Made by a program: the position numbers and the translations under genes. Shown here piece after piece: positions 35,441-43,987 of a DNA stretch of 64,000 bases. Position 1 is the first letter of the stretch, and every line of letters starts with the position of its first letter. The notes under the pieces were generated by a model, which was not told the origin of the DNA, did no database searches, and saw only the letters and a program-made list of their open reading frames with translations. Source of the stretch: Marinoscillum sp040218045 (GTDB lineage Bacteria > Bacteroidota > Bacteroidia > Cytophagales > Cyclobacteriaceae); NCBI GenBank assembly GCA_040218045.1, contig JAVJQA010000065.1, positions 4,988 through 68,987 of the forward strand. The letters run 5' to 3'.

Positions 35441-37066
35441 ATGAAAAGAACATATATATCAATATTTGTAATTGGGTTTGCGCTTGTCCTAACAAGTTGC
35501 GAGGATTTCCTCAACATCAATGAGGATCCAAACAACCCGGTTGAAGCTCCGCTAGGAGGACTCCTTACAAACTCTGAAGTGACCATGACAGGTGTTTTAG
35601 GAATGCAAGGCTTAGGTGGGTATACCACACATTTTGTGAGCCAACTAGTTTCGAGAGGTACGCTTTCTGATTACGGAATCGGAGGGCAGGACTTCAATGT
35701 GACTAGTGGATGGACAAATATTTATGCCAGTACTTTAGCTGATCTTAATGCGCTTGAGAACCAGGCAAGAGCTGCTGAAGCGTTCAACAGTTTAGGTATA
35801 GCACAAATTTTGAAGGCTTATACTTATTCGTCTTTAGTCGACTTGTTTGGTGATGTGCCTTACACTGAGGCTAACTTAGGGGCACTCAATACCGCTCCGA
35901 AGTATGACGATGACGCAGCGGTTTATGATAGTTGCCTGCTACTTTTGGATCAGGCGATTGTAAACTTGGGAAAAGCAGTGACAATCCCATTGAACGGAGA
36001 CTTGTTTTATGGAACAGGTTCTGAAGCTCGATGGATTCAGGTAGCCAACACTTTGAAGTTAAGATTGTTTACACAATCCAGACTAGCTGGGGATGTCTCT
36101 TCAGAGGTTGCTGCATTGATTAGTGCAGATAATTTTATCTCAGATGGAACAAATGATTTCGAATTAGATTATGGAACAAACTCTAATCCGGATAATAGAA
36201 ATCCATTTTATGTGAGTGAATATGCACCAGCGGGTTCAGCGGTGGGAATTGACCCATTCTTTTATGAAGTCATGTCCGGTTTAAATACCTTCTTCCCTGC
36301 AGAAGACAATCCATATTCAAATAGCATAACAGGTTTTTCTGATCCTAGACGTCCTTATTATTTCTATAATCAGATTAATCCTGCTACTGATTCTCCAGAA
36401 AACGCAACGGCTTATTTTGATGCTTCAACGGGGTTCTTGTCCATTTATAAATTTTCATTCAATATTGATCCGAATGAAGGATTTGATCAGGGTTCATCAA
36501 GAACTGTTATAGGACTTTACCCTGGAGGAGGAAGATTTGATAATGGAGCAGGTGTAAATGCTAATTTTAATGGTGTAGCTGTTACTCCCCAAAGATTGGT
36601 TACTTACTATAACATGTTGTTTAATAGAGCTGAACTAGCACTTGCTGGGGTAACATCTGAAGATCCACGAGTACTTTTTGAAGATGGTGTTAGAGCTGCC
36701 TTTGATAAAGTAAATCAGTATGCGAGTGGATTTGCACCAGCTATCGCACAAGCTACAATAGATGGTTATGTTGCTGATGCCCTAGGCTTATGGGATGATG
36801 CAGCCAATGATCAATTGGAAATCTTGATGATAGAGAAATGGAAAGCGAACTTTGGTGGTGGTATTGTTTCATACAATGACTACAGAAGAACAGGTTTCCC
36901 TAGACTTCATGATGGAGATACTGATGATGGTCCACGTTCTCAGTTTACTGATAGACAGAGAGACTATCCTACAGCTTTGGCTTGGAGTACCGCTGAGCTT
37001 GGTTTAAATCCGAACAGCCCTTCTCAAAAGATACCTCAGACTTATAAGGTCTTCTGGGATAATTGA
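35441..37066 (+). CDS. SusD/RagB-like substrate-binding lipoprotein (second set)
   Basis: Lipoprotein partner of the second SusC, 541 residues from the ATG at 35441. An ATG at 35429 is in frame, but the signal peptide (MKRTYISIFVIGFALVLTSC) starts at 35441 and AGAAG precedes it. Acidic mature start CEDFLNINEDPNNPVEAP matches the SusD-like_2 style. The body is helical (TPR-like) with the usual SVVDLFGDVPYTEA-type segment near residue 145. About 60 residues longer than the first SusD, mainly in the ligand-facing middle, again suggesting a different ligand. Confidence 0.92.
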   Translation: MKRTYISIFVIGFALVLTSCEDFLNINEDPNNPVEAPLGGLLTNSEVTMTGVLGMQGLGGYTTHFVSQLVSRGTLSDYGIGGQDFNVTSGWTNIYASTLADLNALENQARAAEAFNSLGIAQILKAYTYSSLVDLFGDVPYTEANLGALNTAPKYDDDAAVYDSCLLLLDQAIVNLGKAVTIPLNGDLFYGTGSEARWIQVANTLKLRLFTQSRLAGDVSSEVAALISADNFISDGTNDFELDYGTNSNPDNRNPFYVSEYAPAGSAVGIDPFFYEVMSGLNTFFPAEDNPYSNSITGFSDPRRPYYFYNQINPATDSPENATAYFDASTGFLSIYKFSFNIDPNEGFDQGSSRTVIGLYPGGGRFDNGAGVNANFNGVAVTPQRLVTYYNMLFNRAELALAGVTSEDPRVLFEDGVRAAFDKVNQYASGFAPAIAQATIDGYVADALGLWDDAANDQLEILMIEKWKANFGGGIVSYNDYRRTGFPRLHDGDTDDGPRSQFTDRQRDYPTALAWSTAELGLNPNSPSQKIPQTYKVFWDN

Positions 37067-37091
37067 TTTATAGAAATTAAAAAAGAATAAC

Positions 37092-38015
37092 ATGAAAAGA
37101 ATTTTAATATATCTACTAATCATCCCGGTAATCATATTTTCGTGTGAGGATCCGGATGCGGTTAGAATTCCTGAAATACAGGATGGAGTGACAATGAAAA
37201 TTCAGGTTGACCCTGTTTATGGGTTCCTTGATTTGGGAGATATTGACAATGCAGAATTGAGATTCTCTCTGTATACAGTAAATGATAATATTGAGAAGAC
37301 GGACATTTTCCTACAATATTATAATCTCGGACAGGATTCTACCTACAACAGAGTGTTGGTAAGAAGCGTGGCTGGTTCGGAGTTTGACGGTGAGGGGTCT
37401 CTTGATATGGTTTTTACCACACAAAACTTACTTGACCTGTATAGTATTGCTTCTAGTGATACAATCACTGGTGGTGATGTTATGAACTTCTTCAATGTAA
37501 CTACGCTTACTGATGGTAGAGTGTATCCTGATACTATTTTAGCAGGAACAGACTATGAGAGAGTGAACATTGATCCGGGACAAACTATAGGTACTACCTC
37601 TAGTTTTTCACCAGGTTTCGTGGCCTACATTGCTTGTGCTTCTGATCCCAACTTATGGGTAGGAAATTATTCTACAGCCGTTTCTAATGTGGATAATTTT
37701 TGTGGTTTATTAGATTGTTCAGCTACAAGAGATGCGGCAGTTTCATTTATAGGCAATCCTGAGCCATTCAGATACGGAATGACGGCTCATGATGCGGGGC
37801 TTTGGGGATCATTTGATCCAGGTTCATTGGATAGGGCTGGTGCCTTCTATGATATCTGTGAAACGGTGGTTTTCCTTCCTTCTCCTTCAGGATATGGAGA
37901 TCATGAAGGGGTAGCTGCTGGGCCAAGAGATCCGGCTACAGGAGTGTTCTTCTATGACTGGTGTAATTTCTTTAACCCAGTTTGTGGAACGACCACTTTC
38001 ACTCCTTTACCTTAA
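37092..38015 (+). CDS. Exported lipoprotein of unknown function (second set)
   Basis: A 307-residue lipoprotein, third gene of the second SusCD set. Signal peptide ends IIFSC with acidic CEDPDAV following, consistent with surface exposure. The middle is beta-rich (DNAELRFSLYTVNDNIEKTD), and the C-terminal third holds several cysteines in an aromatic/Gly/Asp-rich setting (VDNFCGLLDC, FYDICETVVF, YDWCNFFNPVCG) that could form disulfides. I recognise no family. By position it is the counterpart of the lipoprotein at 30745, but the two sequences do not look alike. Confidence 0.8.
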   Translation: MKRILIYLLIIPVIIFSCEDPDAVRIPEIQDGVTMKIQVDPVYGFLDLGDIDNAELRFSLYTVNDNIEKTDIFLQYYNLGQDSTYNRVLVRSVAGSEFDGEGSLDMVFTTQNLLDLYSIASSDTITGGDVMNFFNVTTLTDGRVYPDTILAGTDYERVNIDPGQTIGTTSSFSPGFVAYIACASDPNLWVGNYSTAVSNVDNFCGLLDCSATRDAAVSFIGNPEPFRYGMTAHDAGLWGSFDPGSLDRAGAFYDICETVVFLPSPSGYGDHEGVAAGPRDPATGVFFYDWCNFFNPVCGTTTFTPLP

Positions 38016-38038
38016 AAATAATTAACCTCTTAAATTTT

Positions 38039-38070
38039 AAAGGTTGCCCGAAATGGGCAACCTTTTTCTA
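38039..38070 (+). terminator. Terminator after the second SusCD set
   Basis: An 11-bp stem, AAAGGTTGCCC (38039–38049) with GGGCAACCTTT (38055–38065), a 5-base loop, then T-rich sequence. It ends four bases before the ATG of the next gene (38074), so it also marks the front of the peroxidase operon. Confidence 0.85.
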
Positions 38071-38073
38071 TAT

Positions 38074-38835
38074 ATGAATAAGTTAAACCTAGTTGGGGTC
38101 TTGATTGTCTGTTTACTCTTTTCATCATGTATGAAAAAGAAGGAAGGGGAGACCAATTTTAATTTAGCTCAATACAAAGGCGATACATTGGCCATAGAGA
38201 TTGTAAATAGTTTCCTGAATAGAATAGGAGGAAGAGAAAAGTGGGCCGATTTAAAGGCGTCATATATTTTTGGTTCGCAAAGGGACTCTGGGTTTGGGGA
38301 GTATCAGATTGAAGAATGGATTGATTTTTCTGATTCTGTATTGATTTTAAATCAGATAATTCAAGGAGAACCGAATATAAGGTTGGTTGAAAGGAATGAA
38401 GGATGGATAGTTGATGCAGGAGCATTGTCTAATATGGACACGAAAAGCCTGACATTTCTGAAATATTGGACTTCCCAAAACTTTTTAAGAAGAATGGTCT
38501 TATTGGCCAAAGGCGAGGGTTTGTATTTACGGTACAATACGGACGGTAATCTTTATGTACTAAGTACTGATGGGGAGAAATTTTATTTCGGATTGCAGTT
38601 TAATAATGAAGGATGGCCTGTCATGTTTAAAAGAAATGCATTTAATACACAAAATATAGACTTAAGCCTGGATTCATGGCAAGAGTTTCAAGGCTTGACT
38701 ATTCCTACCATTTGGACTGCTCTTGATAATTCATTTTTTCTGGAAATTGAAGAATTTGTACCTTGTAGTAAAAGTTCCACTGAGTGTTTTTCAATAGACT
38801 TTGATGAAAAAGACTTACAAAAATATCTTAAATAG
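38074..38835 (+). CDS. Exported lipoprotein leading the peroxidase operon
   Basis: A 253-residue lipoprotein that I do not recognise. An earlier in-frame TTG (38044) lies inside the terminator stem, so I choose the ATG at 38074; the signal peptide ends LLFSSC. The mature protein begins CMKKKEGE, basic and not acidic after the cysteine, suggesting it faces the periplasm. It has a conserved-looking segment with FLNRIGGREKWADLKASY, reminiscent of LolA-like or outer-membrane lipoprotein-sorting proteins, but this is only a resemblance. The last 32 bases overlap the peroxidase gene, implying translational coupling. Confidence 0.75.
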   Translation: MNKLNLVGVLIVCLLFSSCMKKKEGETNFNLAQYKGDTLAIEIVNSFLNRIGGREKWADLKASYIFGSQRDSGFGEYQIEEWIDFSDSVLILNQIIQGEPNIRLVERNEGWIVDAGALSNMDTKSLTFLKYWTSQNFLRRMVLLAKGEGLYLRYNTDGNLYVLSTDGEKFYFGLQFNNEGWPVMFKRNAFNTQNIDLSLDSWQEFQGLTIPTIWTALDNSFFLEIEEFVPCSKSSTECFSIDFDEKDLQKYLK

Positions 38836-40726
38836 TTGCCTGTCAGGCATACTGTTATTCCATGGCCTGGCGATTAGCGCACAGGAGTGGAGAACTATTG
38901 ACGGAGTAGGGAATAACCTTAATTCAGAGTTGTTTGGAGCCTCTCACACGGAGCTTCTTAGATTGGTTGATCCTGCTTATGAAGATAGCATATCAGAAGT
39001 GCAGAGTTTGGGGTTGCCCAATGCCAGAGAATTGAGCAATAGGATTGTTCACCAAGAGTTGCCTATCTATAATAGTTTTGGTTTATCGGACGCATTTTGG
39101 TGCTATGGTCAGTTCATTGATCACGATCTTGTAATAAATAGAGGTGATCGTGGTGAGTTGATTATTGTACCTGTTCCAAAAGGGGATATTTATTTTGACC
39201 CTACAAATAGTGGCAAAGTTACGTTGAGGGTGGACCGTGGTAGAATTATGCCTGAAACTGGCGATTCAAAAATTAATCCCAGGGAACACATAAACGAAAC
39301 AACCGCATTTTTAGATGGCTCAGTGATTTATGGCACAGAGAGCCAAAGGCTTAACTGGATGAGAACTGGACGAGCGGGTAAAATGAAAGTTTCAGCAAAT
39401 AATTTATTGCCGTATAATACTTATTCAGGTGAATATTCAGATGATATTGACTTTGTTGCTCCATTTATGGAATTACCACCAGAACACAGACCTGAACGGT
39501 ACTTTGTAAATGGTGATATTCGAGCAAATGAGCATCCGGGACTAGCAGTGTTTCACGTCCTATTTGTCAGGGAACATAATCGAATCTGTGATCAGATGCT
39601 TACTGAAAACCCAAACCTAACCGATGATGAGTTATTTCAAATAGCAAGAAAATGGATTGGAGCTTTACTACAACATATCACTTATAATGAATGGTTGCCA
39701 GCATTAGGCGTTAGACTTACAGAGTATACTGGATATGATGATAGTATTGATCCTTCCATATCCAATGAATTTTCTGCTGTTGCATTTAGGTTCGGACATT
39801 CTTTGGTAAATGAGACCCTACTGAGAATTAATATTAATGGTAATGCTTCTCAATATGGAGGAATTCAAATAAGAGACACTTTCTTTCGTACTGAAAGCAT
39901 TTTGAATGAGGGAGGAATTGATCCAATCTTGAGAGGTTTAACATACCAATTAGCTCAGGACTTGGATGAACAGATAGTGGGAACCTTACGTAATTTCTTG
40001 TTTGGACCCCCAGGGAGCGGCGGTTTGGATTTGGCTGTACTGAACATTGAACGTTCGCGTGAGCGAGGAATACCTTCACTAAACTCAATAAGAAATGCCA
40101 TAGGGATCAATCCATATAGTGATTTTAGTTTCCTGGGAGATGCTAGCTTAGAAAAGAAATTTGCAGACCAATATAGCGATGTAAATAAAGTAGAGCCCTG
40201 GATAGGAATGTTGGCTGAGCCTGATATTTCAGGATCGATACTAGGTTCTACAATGCATGAAATAATCTCTGAACAATTTTTACGAATCAGGGCAGGCGAT
40301 CGATTTTGGTATGAGAACGATAGTTTTTTTAGTCAGGCGGATTTAGAGCAGATAAAGCAAACGAAGTTGTCAGATATTGTTAAGCGCAATACTTCCATTT
40401 TGAGTATTTCTGAAGATATGTTCTTCGTTGATAGTAATAACGTTTTGGGAGTTGCTGGCTTAGATGAGATGCAAAGCATGGATGTAGCACTTTATCCTAA
40501 TCCTGCCATAGAATACGTTACAATCAGCATTAATTCCAGAAAACAATGGAGCGGTAATCTTGCTATAAGCAACATAAACGGACAAGTTGTATTTGAACGA
40601 ACTTTAAATGTAACTTCAGGTGTAAATAGTTTTACTTTTGATATCAATTCAAAGTTGTCATCTGGTATTTATCAGGTCGTAATAGAGAATCATACAGGTG
40701 GTGTTTTTAGATTGGTCAAGAAATGA
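38804..40726 (+). CDS. Secreted animal-type heme peroxidase with T9SS tail
   Basis: A 640-residue peroxidase of the peroxidase–cyclooxygenase superfamily (myeloperoxidase type). Signal peptide about 1–26 (AISAQ). Catalytic residues seen: Q103, D106 and H107 in YGQFIDHD (distal His and first heme-ester Asp), R240 and E243 in GDIRANEHP (catalytic Arg and second heme-ester Glu), and proximal H332 in FRFGHSLV. GGIDPILRGL and LNIERSRERGIPSLN are further hallmarks. The residue after E243 is His, not the Met that forms the sulfonium link in myeloperoxidase. The last ~80 residues (MDVALYPNPAIEYVTISI) are a T9SS type A sorting domain, so it is secreted. It oxidises halides or organic substrates with H2O2 by family precedent. 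Confidence 0.93.
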   Translation: MKKTYKNILNSCLSGILLFHGLAISAQEWRTIDGVGNNLNSELFGASHTELLRLVDPAYEDSISEVQSLGLPNARELSNRIVHQELPIYNSFGLSDAFWCYGQFIDHDLVINRGDRGELIIVPVPKGDIYFDPTNSGKVTLRVDRGRIMPETGDSKINPREHINETTAFLDGSVIYGTESQRLNWMRTGRAGKMKVSANNLLPYNTYSGEYSDDIDFVAPFMELPPEHRPERYFVNGDIRANEHPGLAVFHVLFVREHNRICDQMLTENPNLTDDELFQIARKWIGALLQHITYNEWLPALGVRLTEYTGYDDSIDPSISNEFSAVAFRFGHSLVNETLLRININGNASQYGGIQIRDTFFRTESILNEGGIDPILRGLTYQLAQDLDEQIVGTLRNFLFGPPGSGGLDLAVLNIERSRERGIPSLNSIRNAIGINPYSDFSFLGDASLEKKFADQYSDVNKVEPWIGMLAEPDISGSILGSTMHEIISEQFLRIRAGDRFWYENDSFFSQADLEQIKQTKLSDIVKRNTSILSISEDMFFVDSNNVLGVAGLDEMQSMDVALYPNPAIEYVTISINSRKQWSGNLAISNINGQVVFERTLNVTSGVNSFTFDINSKLSSGIYQVVIENHTGGVFRLVKK

Positions 40727-41169
40727 AGTATTTGATCCTTTGCATACTTTTAAAAGGCATTATTTGTTTTGGGCAATCCAGTACTACTCCGGCGCTTGAA
40801 GTTGGGGAAGTGAAAGGGTATGAGTTTCATTGGTCTGTTGGAGACATATTAGGTTCAATTGCCAACCATTCTGTAGTACTAATGCCTTCAAATATAGACT
40901 TTGAGCTATCAGAAGATTTGGCACGTGATAGCTTGAAAATTGAAATTTCTATTTATCCTAACCCAGTATCATCAATAGTGAATATAAGAGGGATGGGATT
41001 AAGTAACATTGGTGTTGTAGACGCAAACGGAAAATCTCAAAACATACACGCTATTGAAACAGGAGGAGACAGCTATGTTTTGGATGTTAATGGATTGTTG
41101 CCTGGGTTGTATTTTATAAATTTGGATTTAGATTCTCGTCCAATGAGATGGAAAATGCTGGTTAGATAA
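40723..41169 (+). CDS. Small T9SS-tagged protein of the 'YSVGE' type
   Basis: A 148-residue exported protein: signal peptide about 1–17 (GIICFGQ), a short segment with YEFHWSVGDILGSIANHSVV, then a T9SS type A sorting domain (IEISIYPNPVSSIVNIRG ... MLVR). Small secreted proteins with a 'WSVGE...V.TQGF'-like block and YPNP tail are common in Bacteroidota and often precede a gene like the next one, as I recall. Function unknown. Start overlaps the peroxidase stop (ATGA), and its own stop shares a base with the next ATG. Confidence 0.85.
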   Translation: MKYLILCILLKGIICFGQSSTTPALEVGEVKGYEFHWSVGDILGSIANHSVVLMPSNIDFELSEDLARDSLKIEISIYPNPVSSIVNIRGMGLSNIGVVDANGKSQNIHAIETGGDSYVLDVNGLLPGLYFINLDLDSRPMRWKMLVR

Positions 41170-42338
41170 TGATTAAAATAGTATTTATTGTAGTAGCGAT
41201 TATTCTCTCCTTGTGTTCACTTAACGCACAGGAGCGACATGGTTTTCGTTACCAGGCAATAGCTCGTAGTGCCGATGGAGAATTACTCGTTGAAAGAGAA
41301 ATTACATTCAGGATCGGACTTCTTAAAGCAGGTTTTGAAGGCAATGAAATTTATTCTGAGATACATGAAATAAAGACCAATAAACATGGGATGGTTAGTT
41401 TAGTAATTGGCGACGGTACTTTTCCTTCTACGAACTTTTTAAAAATTGACTTCTCTGATATGGATATATTCTTTAAGGTATCCTTAGATGAGAATGGAGG
41501 TACAGAGTTTACTGACTTGGGTATATCTAAACTAATGGCAGTTCCGTACGCTTTATATTCACATAGTAGTGGTGATGGTCTCACTACCGGCGAACAATCA
41601 ATTACAGGGAGAAAAACTTTTCTATCTGGCGTAAATGCAAACTTGACCGGTGGGGTAGTCTTAAACAATAATACCCCTGAAGTTGCAGGTGCAATTAGAT
41701 GGAATGGCAAGGATTTTGTGGGGTTTAATGGATCAGAGTGGATTTCTCTTACAGCAGGTGGGGGAGCCATAGACACTACTGGAAATGACGGATTTATATG
41801 TGGTGGTATGCTAGTGGATGAAAGGAATGGCGTTTCGTACCGCACTATTCAGTTTGGATCACAATGCTGGATGAAGGATAACCTGAACTATAAAGTAGAG
41901 TCCAGTTTCGCTGGTACAGGTGATTATTCTCCGTTAAAAGTTGGCAGATATTATACCTGGGCTGGTGCTATGAATTTAGACCCTGAATTTGACAATGAGT
42001 ATTTTGAAGGAAGTGGTACTCAAGTACATCAGGGAGCTTGTCCTGTAGGATGGCACGTTCCTTCACATGAAGAATGGAAGTTGTTAGAGGCTCAACCAAA
42101 TGTTGATGGTATTTCCTTACAATTAGGTGAATTATCTGGTTTCGATGCAGTTTTAGCTGGAGATAGGCTGATTGATGGAACTTACTCTAACACGGGTATT
42201 GCTGCTATATTCTGGACATCTACTCAGATGGATGATGAAAATGCATACAAAAGAATTCTATTTAGTGGTGAGGAAGGCATTGGGGTTTTTGTGTTTGGTA
42301 AGGAGGTGGGTTTTTCTTTAAGATGTATTAAAGATTAG
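41169..42338 (+). CDS. Exported FISUMP-domain protein
   Basis: A 389-residue exported protein. Signal peptide about 1–20 (SLNAQ). The N-terminal domain (HGFRYQAIARSADGELLVER through KLMAVPYALYSHSSG, about 22–140) is a beta-rich module frequent in Bacteroidota secreted proteins of unknown role. A linker with GAIRWNGKDFVGFNGSEWIS follows. The C-terminal ~185 residues are a Fibrobacter succinogenes major paralogous (FISUMP) domain: YRTIQFGSQCWMKDNLNY, CPVGWHVPSHEEW, FWTSTQ and FSLRCIKD. No T9SS tail. Last gene of the coupled four-gene peroxidase operon. Confidence 0.9.
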   Translation: MIKIVFIVVAIILSLCSLNAQERHGFRYQAIARSADGELLVEREITFRIGLLKAGFEGNEIYSEIHEIKTNKHGMVSLVIGDGTFPSTNFLKIDFSDMDIFFKVSLDENGGTEFTDLGISKLMAVPYALYSHSSGDGLTTGEQSITGRKTFLSGVNANLTGGVVLNNNTPEVAGAIRWNGKDFVGFNGSEWISLTAGGGAIDTTGNDGFICGGMLVDERNGVSYRTIQFGSQCWMKDNLNYKVESSFAGTGDYSPLKVGRYYTWAGAMNLDPEFDNEYFEGSGTQVHQGACPVGWHVPSHEEWKLLEAQPNVDGISLQLGELSGFDAVLAGDRLIDGTYSNTGIAAIFWTSTQMDDENAYKRILFSGEEGIGVFVFGKEVGFSLRCIKD

Positions 42339-42380
42339 GGAGTAGGTTTATCATGTTGTTCTTAATTAAAATGATTTACA

Positions 42381-43073
42381 ATGATGGAAAGAAGAAATAT
42401 ACTAACTATTATTTTGTTGATTACAGGGTTTTTCAGTATTGCGCAGAGTATCCCTGAGCAAGATATTATTGATTTTGCTGTGAATCCTGGTGGAAGACTT
42501 GACGAGATTGGGTTACCTCCAGCAAAAGTAGAAGGTACTGGTTTCTTAGATGAAGAGTGGAGACTAGGCAGTCTAAAGCTATTTAACCTGGATACAATAA
42601 AGAATTTGCTACTTAGATATGATGTGTTGAATGATTATGTTGAAATCACACGGGATAGAGAAAAAATTCGCATTGCACATTTGTCTATTGTAGAGTCATT
42701 TATGTTTGATAGAAGCCGTGTTTTTAGAAATACGCGTGCATTTAAACCATCAGGTGGAATTGACTCGAAACTTGCTGGTGTCTTTGAAGTTTTATATGAA
42801 AATAAAGATGTTTTGCTCACTAGGCATTATGATGTAGAGAGGAAGCAATCCACCTATGTGCCAGCTTTTGATGTTGGAAATAGAAGTGAACAGCTTTTGC
42901 TCAAAGATGAAGATTATCTTGTAAAAAATGGAGTTTATTACAAATTGCCACAATCTAAAAATGCATTTTCAAAACTAATGCTAGAGGAGTTCAATATAGA
43001 GCTGACGAAAAAAGTTAATCCAAAAAATACAGATGAAGTGATCGCATTTATTAATCAGAATCTGACAAATTAA
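42381..43073 (+). CDS. Exported protein of unknown function
   Basis: A 230-residue protein with a signal peptide (about 1–22, ending FSIAQS). The mature part (VNPGGRLDEIGLPPAKVEGT, YDVLNDYVEITRDREKIRI, DVLLTRHYDVERKQSTYVPA) is a beta/charged mixture without recognisable catalytic motif; a short KLPQSKNAFSKLMLEEFN segment may form a helix. It lies 42 bases after the FISUMP gene on the same strand and may be part of that operon. I do not recognise the family. Confidence 0.7.
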   Translation: MMERRNILTIILLITGFFSIAQSIPEQDIIDFAVNPGGRLDEIGLPPAKVEGTGFLDEEWRLGSLKLFNLDTIKNLLLRYDVLNDYVEITRDREKIRIAHLSIVESFMFDRSRVFRNTRAFKPSGGIDSKLAGVFEVLYENKDVLLTRHYDVERKQSTYVPAFDVGNRSEQLLLKDEDYLVKNGVYYKLPQSKNAFSKLMLEEFNIELTKKVNPKNTDEVIAFINQNLTN

Positions 43074-43440
43074 TATTAGTGAGTAACGAGCAAGGATTTT
43101 ATGGAAGTTTTTGAATCAATATTGAGTCCACTAGAAGCACAGTTTATGAAATCCAGAGTCTTCAGATGGCATGAAAATCGAGTAAGGCTGTATTGGTTAT
43201 ATCCAAATCCTTAGAGGAGTATTCAACTGTCGCTTCGGTTTGTAAAAGCGGTTTAACCTGAATCATTCAGTAGGATTCATGATGAGGGTTTAGATCTTAA
43301 TAAATTGGAAAGTAGTTGGGTTTCGAAGGTATAATATGGCTTTGGTGGAGGCATCATGAAGCAAAGTTGCTGATTTGAAACAAGCTAGGCGTGTAATAGG
43401 AGTCCTTGTATAATGCCGGCAAAGAACAATTAGGAAAACA

Positions 43441-43476
43441 AAAAAGGGCTGTCCGCAATTTGGACAGCCTTTTTTT
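43441..43476. terminator. Hairpin terminator, GGCTGTCC type
   Basis: GGCTGTCC (43447–43454) pairs with GGACAGCC (43462–43469), flanked by A and T runs that extend the stem and would let it work in either direction. It lies about 370 bases beyond the last gene on the plus strand. An almost identical stem occurs at 43929–43949. Confidence 0.75.
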
Positions 43477-43671
43477 CATTTATCTCATAGTTTTATTATT
43501 ATTACACATAGCGTTATATATTCTGGAGCAAACCTGTTTTTAAAAGTCTTCACAGTACTTCTCCTGTACTTTTCCTCTAACATCTTCAATAAAATCCCTG
43601 ATAATCATCCGGTACGTTTGGTCAATCAGGGGTGGCTTTTAAACCACAATATGAGGTAGTTTCTCAGCAAG

Positions 43672-43809
43672 CGTATTTATTTTGGACAGGTCAAATCCAA
43701 CAATAAGTTTACCGTCAAGGGCTTACCAAAAGTCAAGCTGGAATTTTTACTCATGGTAATGGGCTACAACTTAAGGAAGTTAAGTTCCCTGAAAGCAACT
43801 ATACCCTGA
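43672..43809 (+). pseudogene. C-terminal remnant of an IS1182-like transposase
   Basis: One frame reads 45 codons without a start and ends at TGA (43807–43809). It contains FGQVKSNNKF, then KGLPKVKLEF followed by LLMVMGYNLRKL, the pattern that closes IS1182-family transposases (FGQxK...F...G...KV..EF.L....YNLRK). The upstream part of the transposase is missing or frameshifted, so this is a dead remnant. I infer an insertion sequence once landed here and was mostly deleted. Confidence 0.65.
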
Positions 43810-43922
43810 AAAAATGGGACTAAATCCATTAATTACTAGCTCATTGACAGTTAACCTATCCTGCTCTATTACACCTAGCCAATCAACTTTTCTGGCTATC
43901 CACCTAAAAATCTCTTTAAATG

Positions 43923-43957
43923 AAAAAAGGCTATCCTTTTCGGACAGCCTCCTTTTT
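43923..43957. terminator. Hairpin terminator, imperfect GGCTGTCC type
   Basis: GGCTATCC (43929–43936) opposes GGACAGCC (43942–43949) with one A·C mismatch, between an A-run and a T-run. It resembles the hairpin at 43447–43469 and lies 40 bases beyond the 3' end of the minus-strand lipoprotein gene, so on the minus strand it could terminate that gene. Confidence 0.6.
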
Positions 43958-43987
43958 GTTGTTATCAACTAATGAGTTTTTAAGAAA

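Larger units (their letters stand above)
43074..43987. other. 914-base gene graveyard
   Basis: No intact gene. It contains a 37-codon plus-strand ORF (about 43101–43214; starts MEVFESILSPLEAQ) that I cannot assign, a terminator-like hairpin at 43441–43476, a short minus-strand readable segment ending near 43541 (PLIDQTYRMIIRDFIEDV, also unassigned), the C-terminal remnant of an IS1182-like transposase (43672–43809) and a second hairpin at 43923–43957. The mixture of stops and fragments suggests one or more decayed mobile elements. Confidence 0.65.

Noticed and set aside
38044..38073. Upstream TTG start for the lipoprotein at 38074
   Set aside because: It lies inside the terminator stem and would put residues ahead of a well-formed lipoprotein signal peptide.
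41351..41845. 164-residue minus-strand ORF inside the FISUMP gene
   Set aside because: Shadow of the conserved plus-strand gene; low-complexity Ser/Pro/Thr composition without a domain.
43101..43214. 37-codon ORF starting MEVFESILSPLEAQ
   Set aside because: No family recognised and it lies in decayed DNA; kept only as a note in the graveyard entry.
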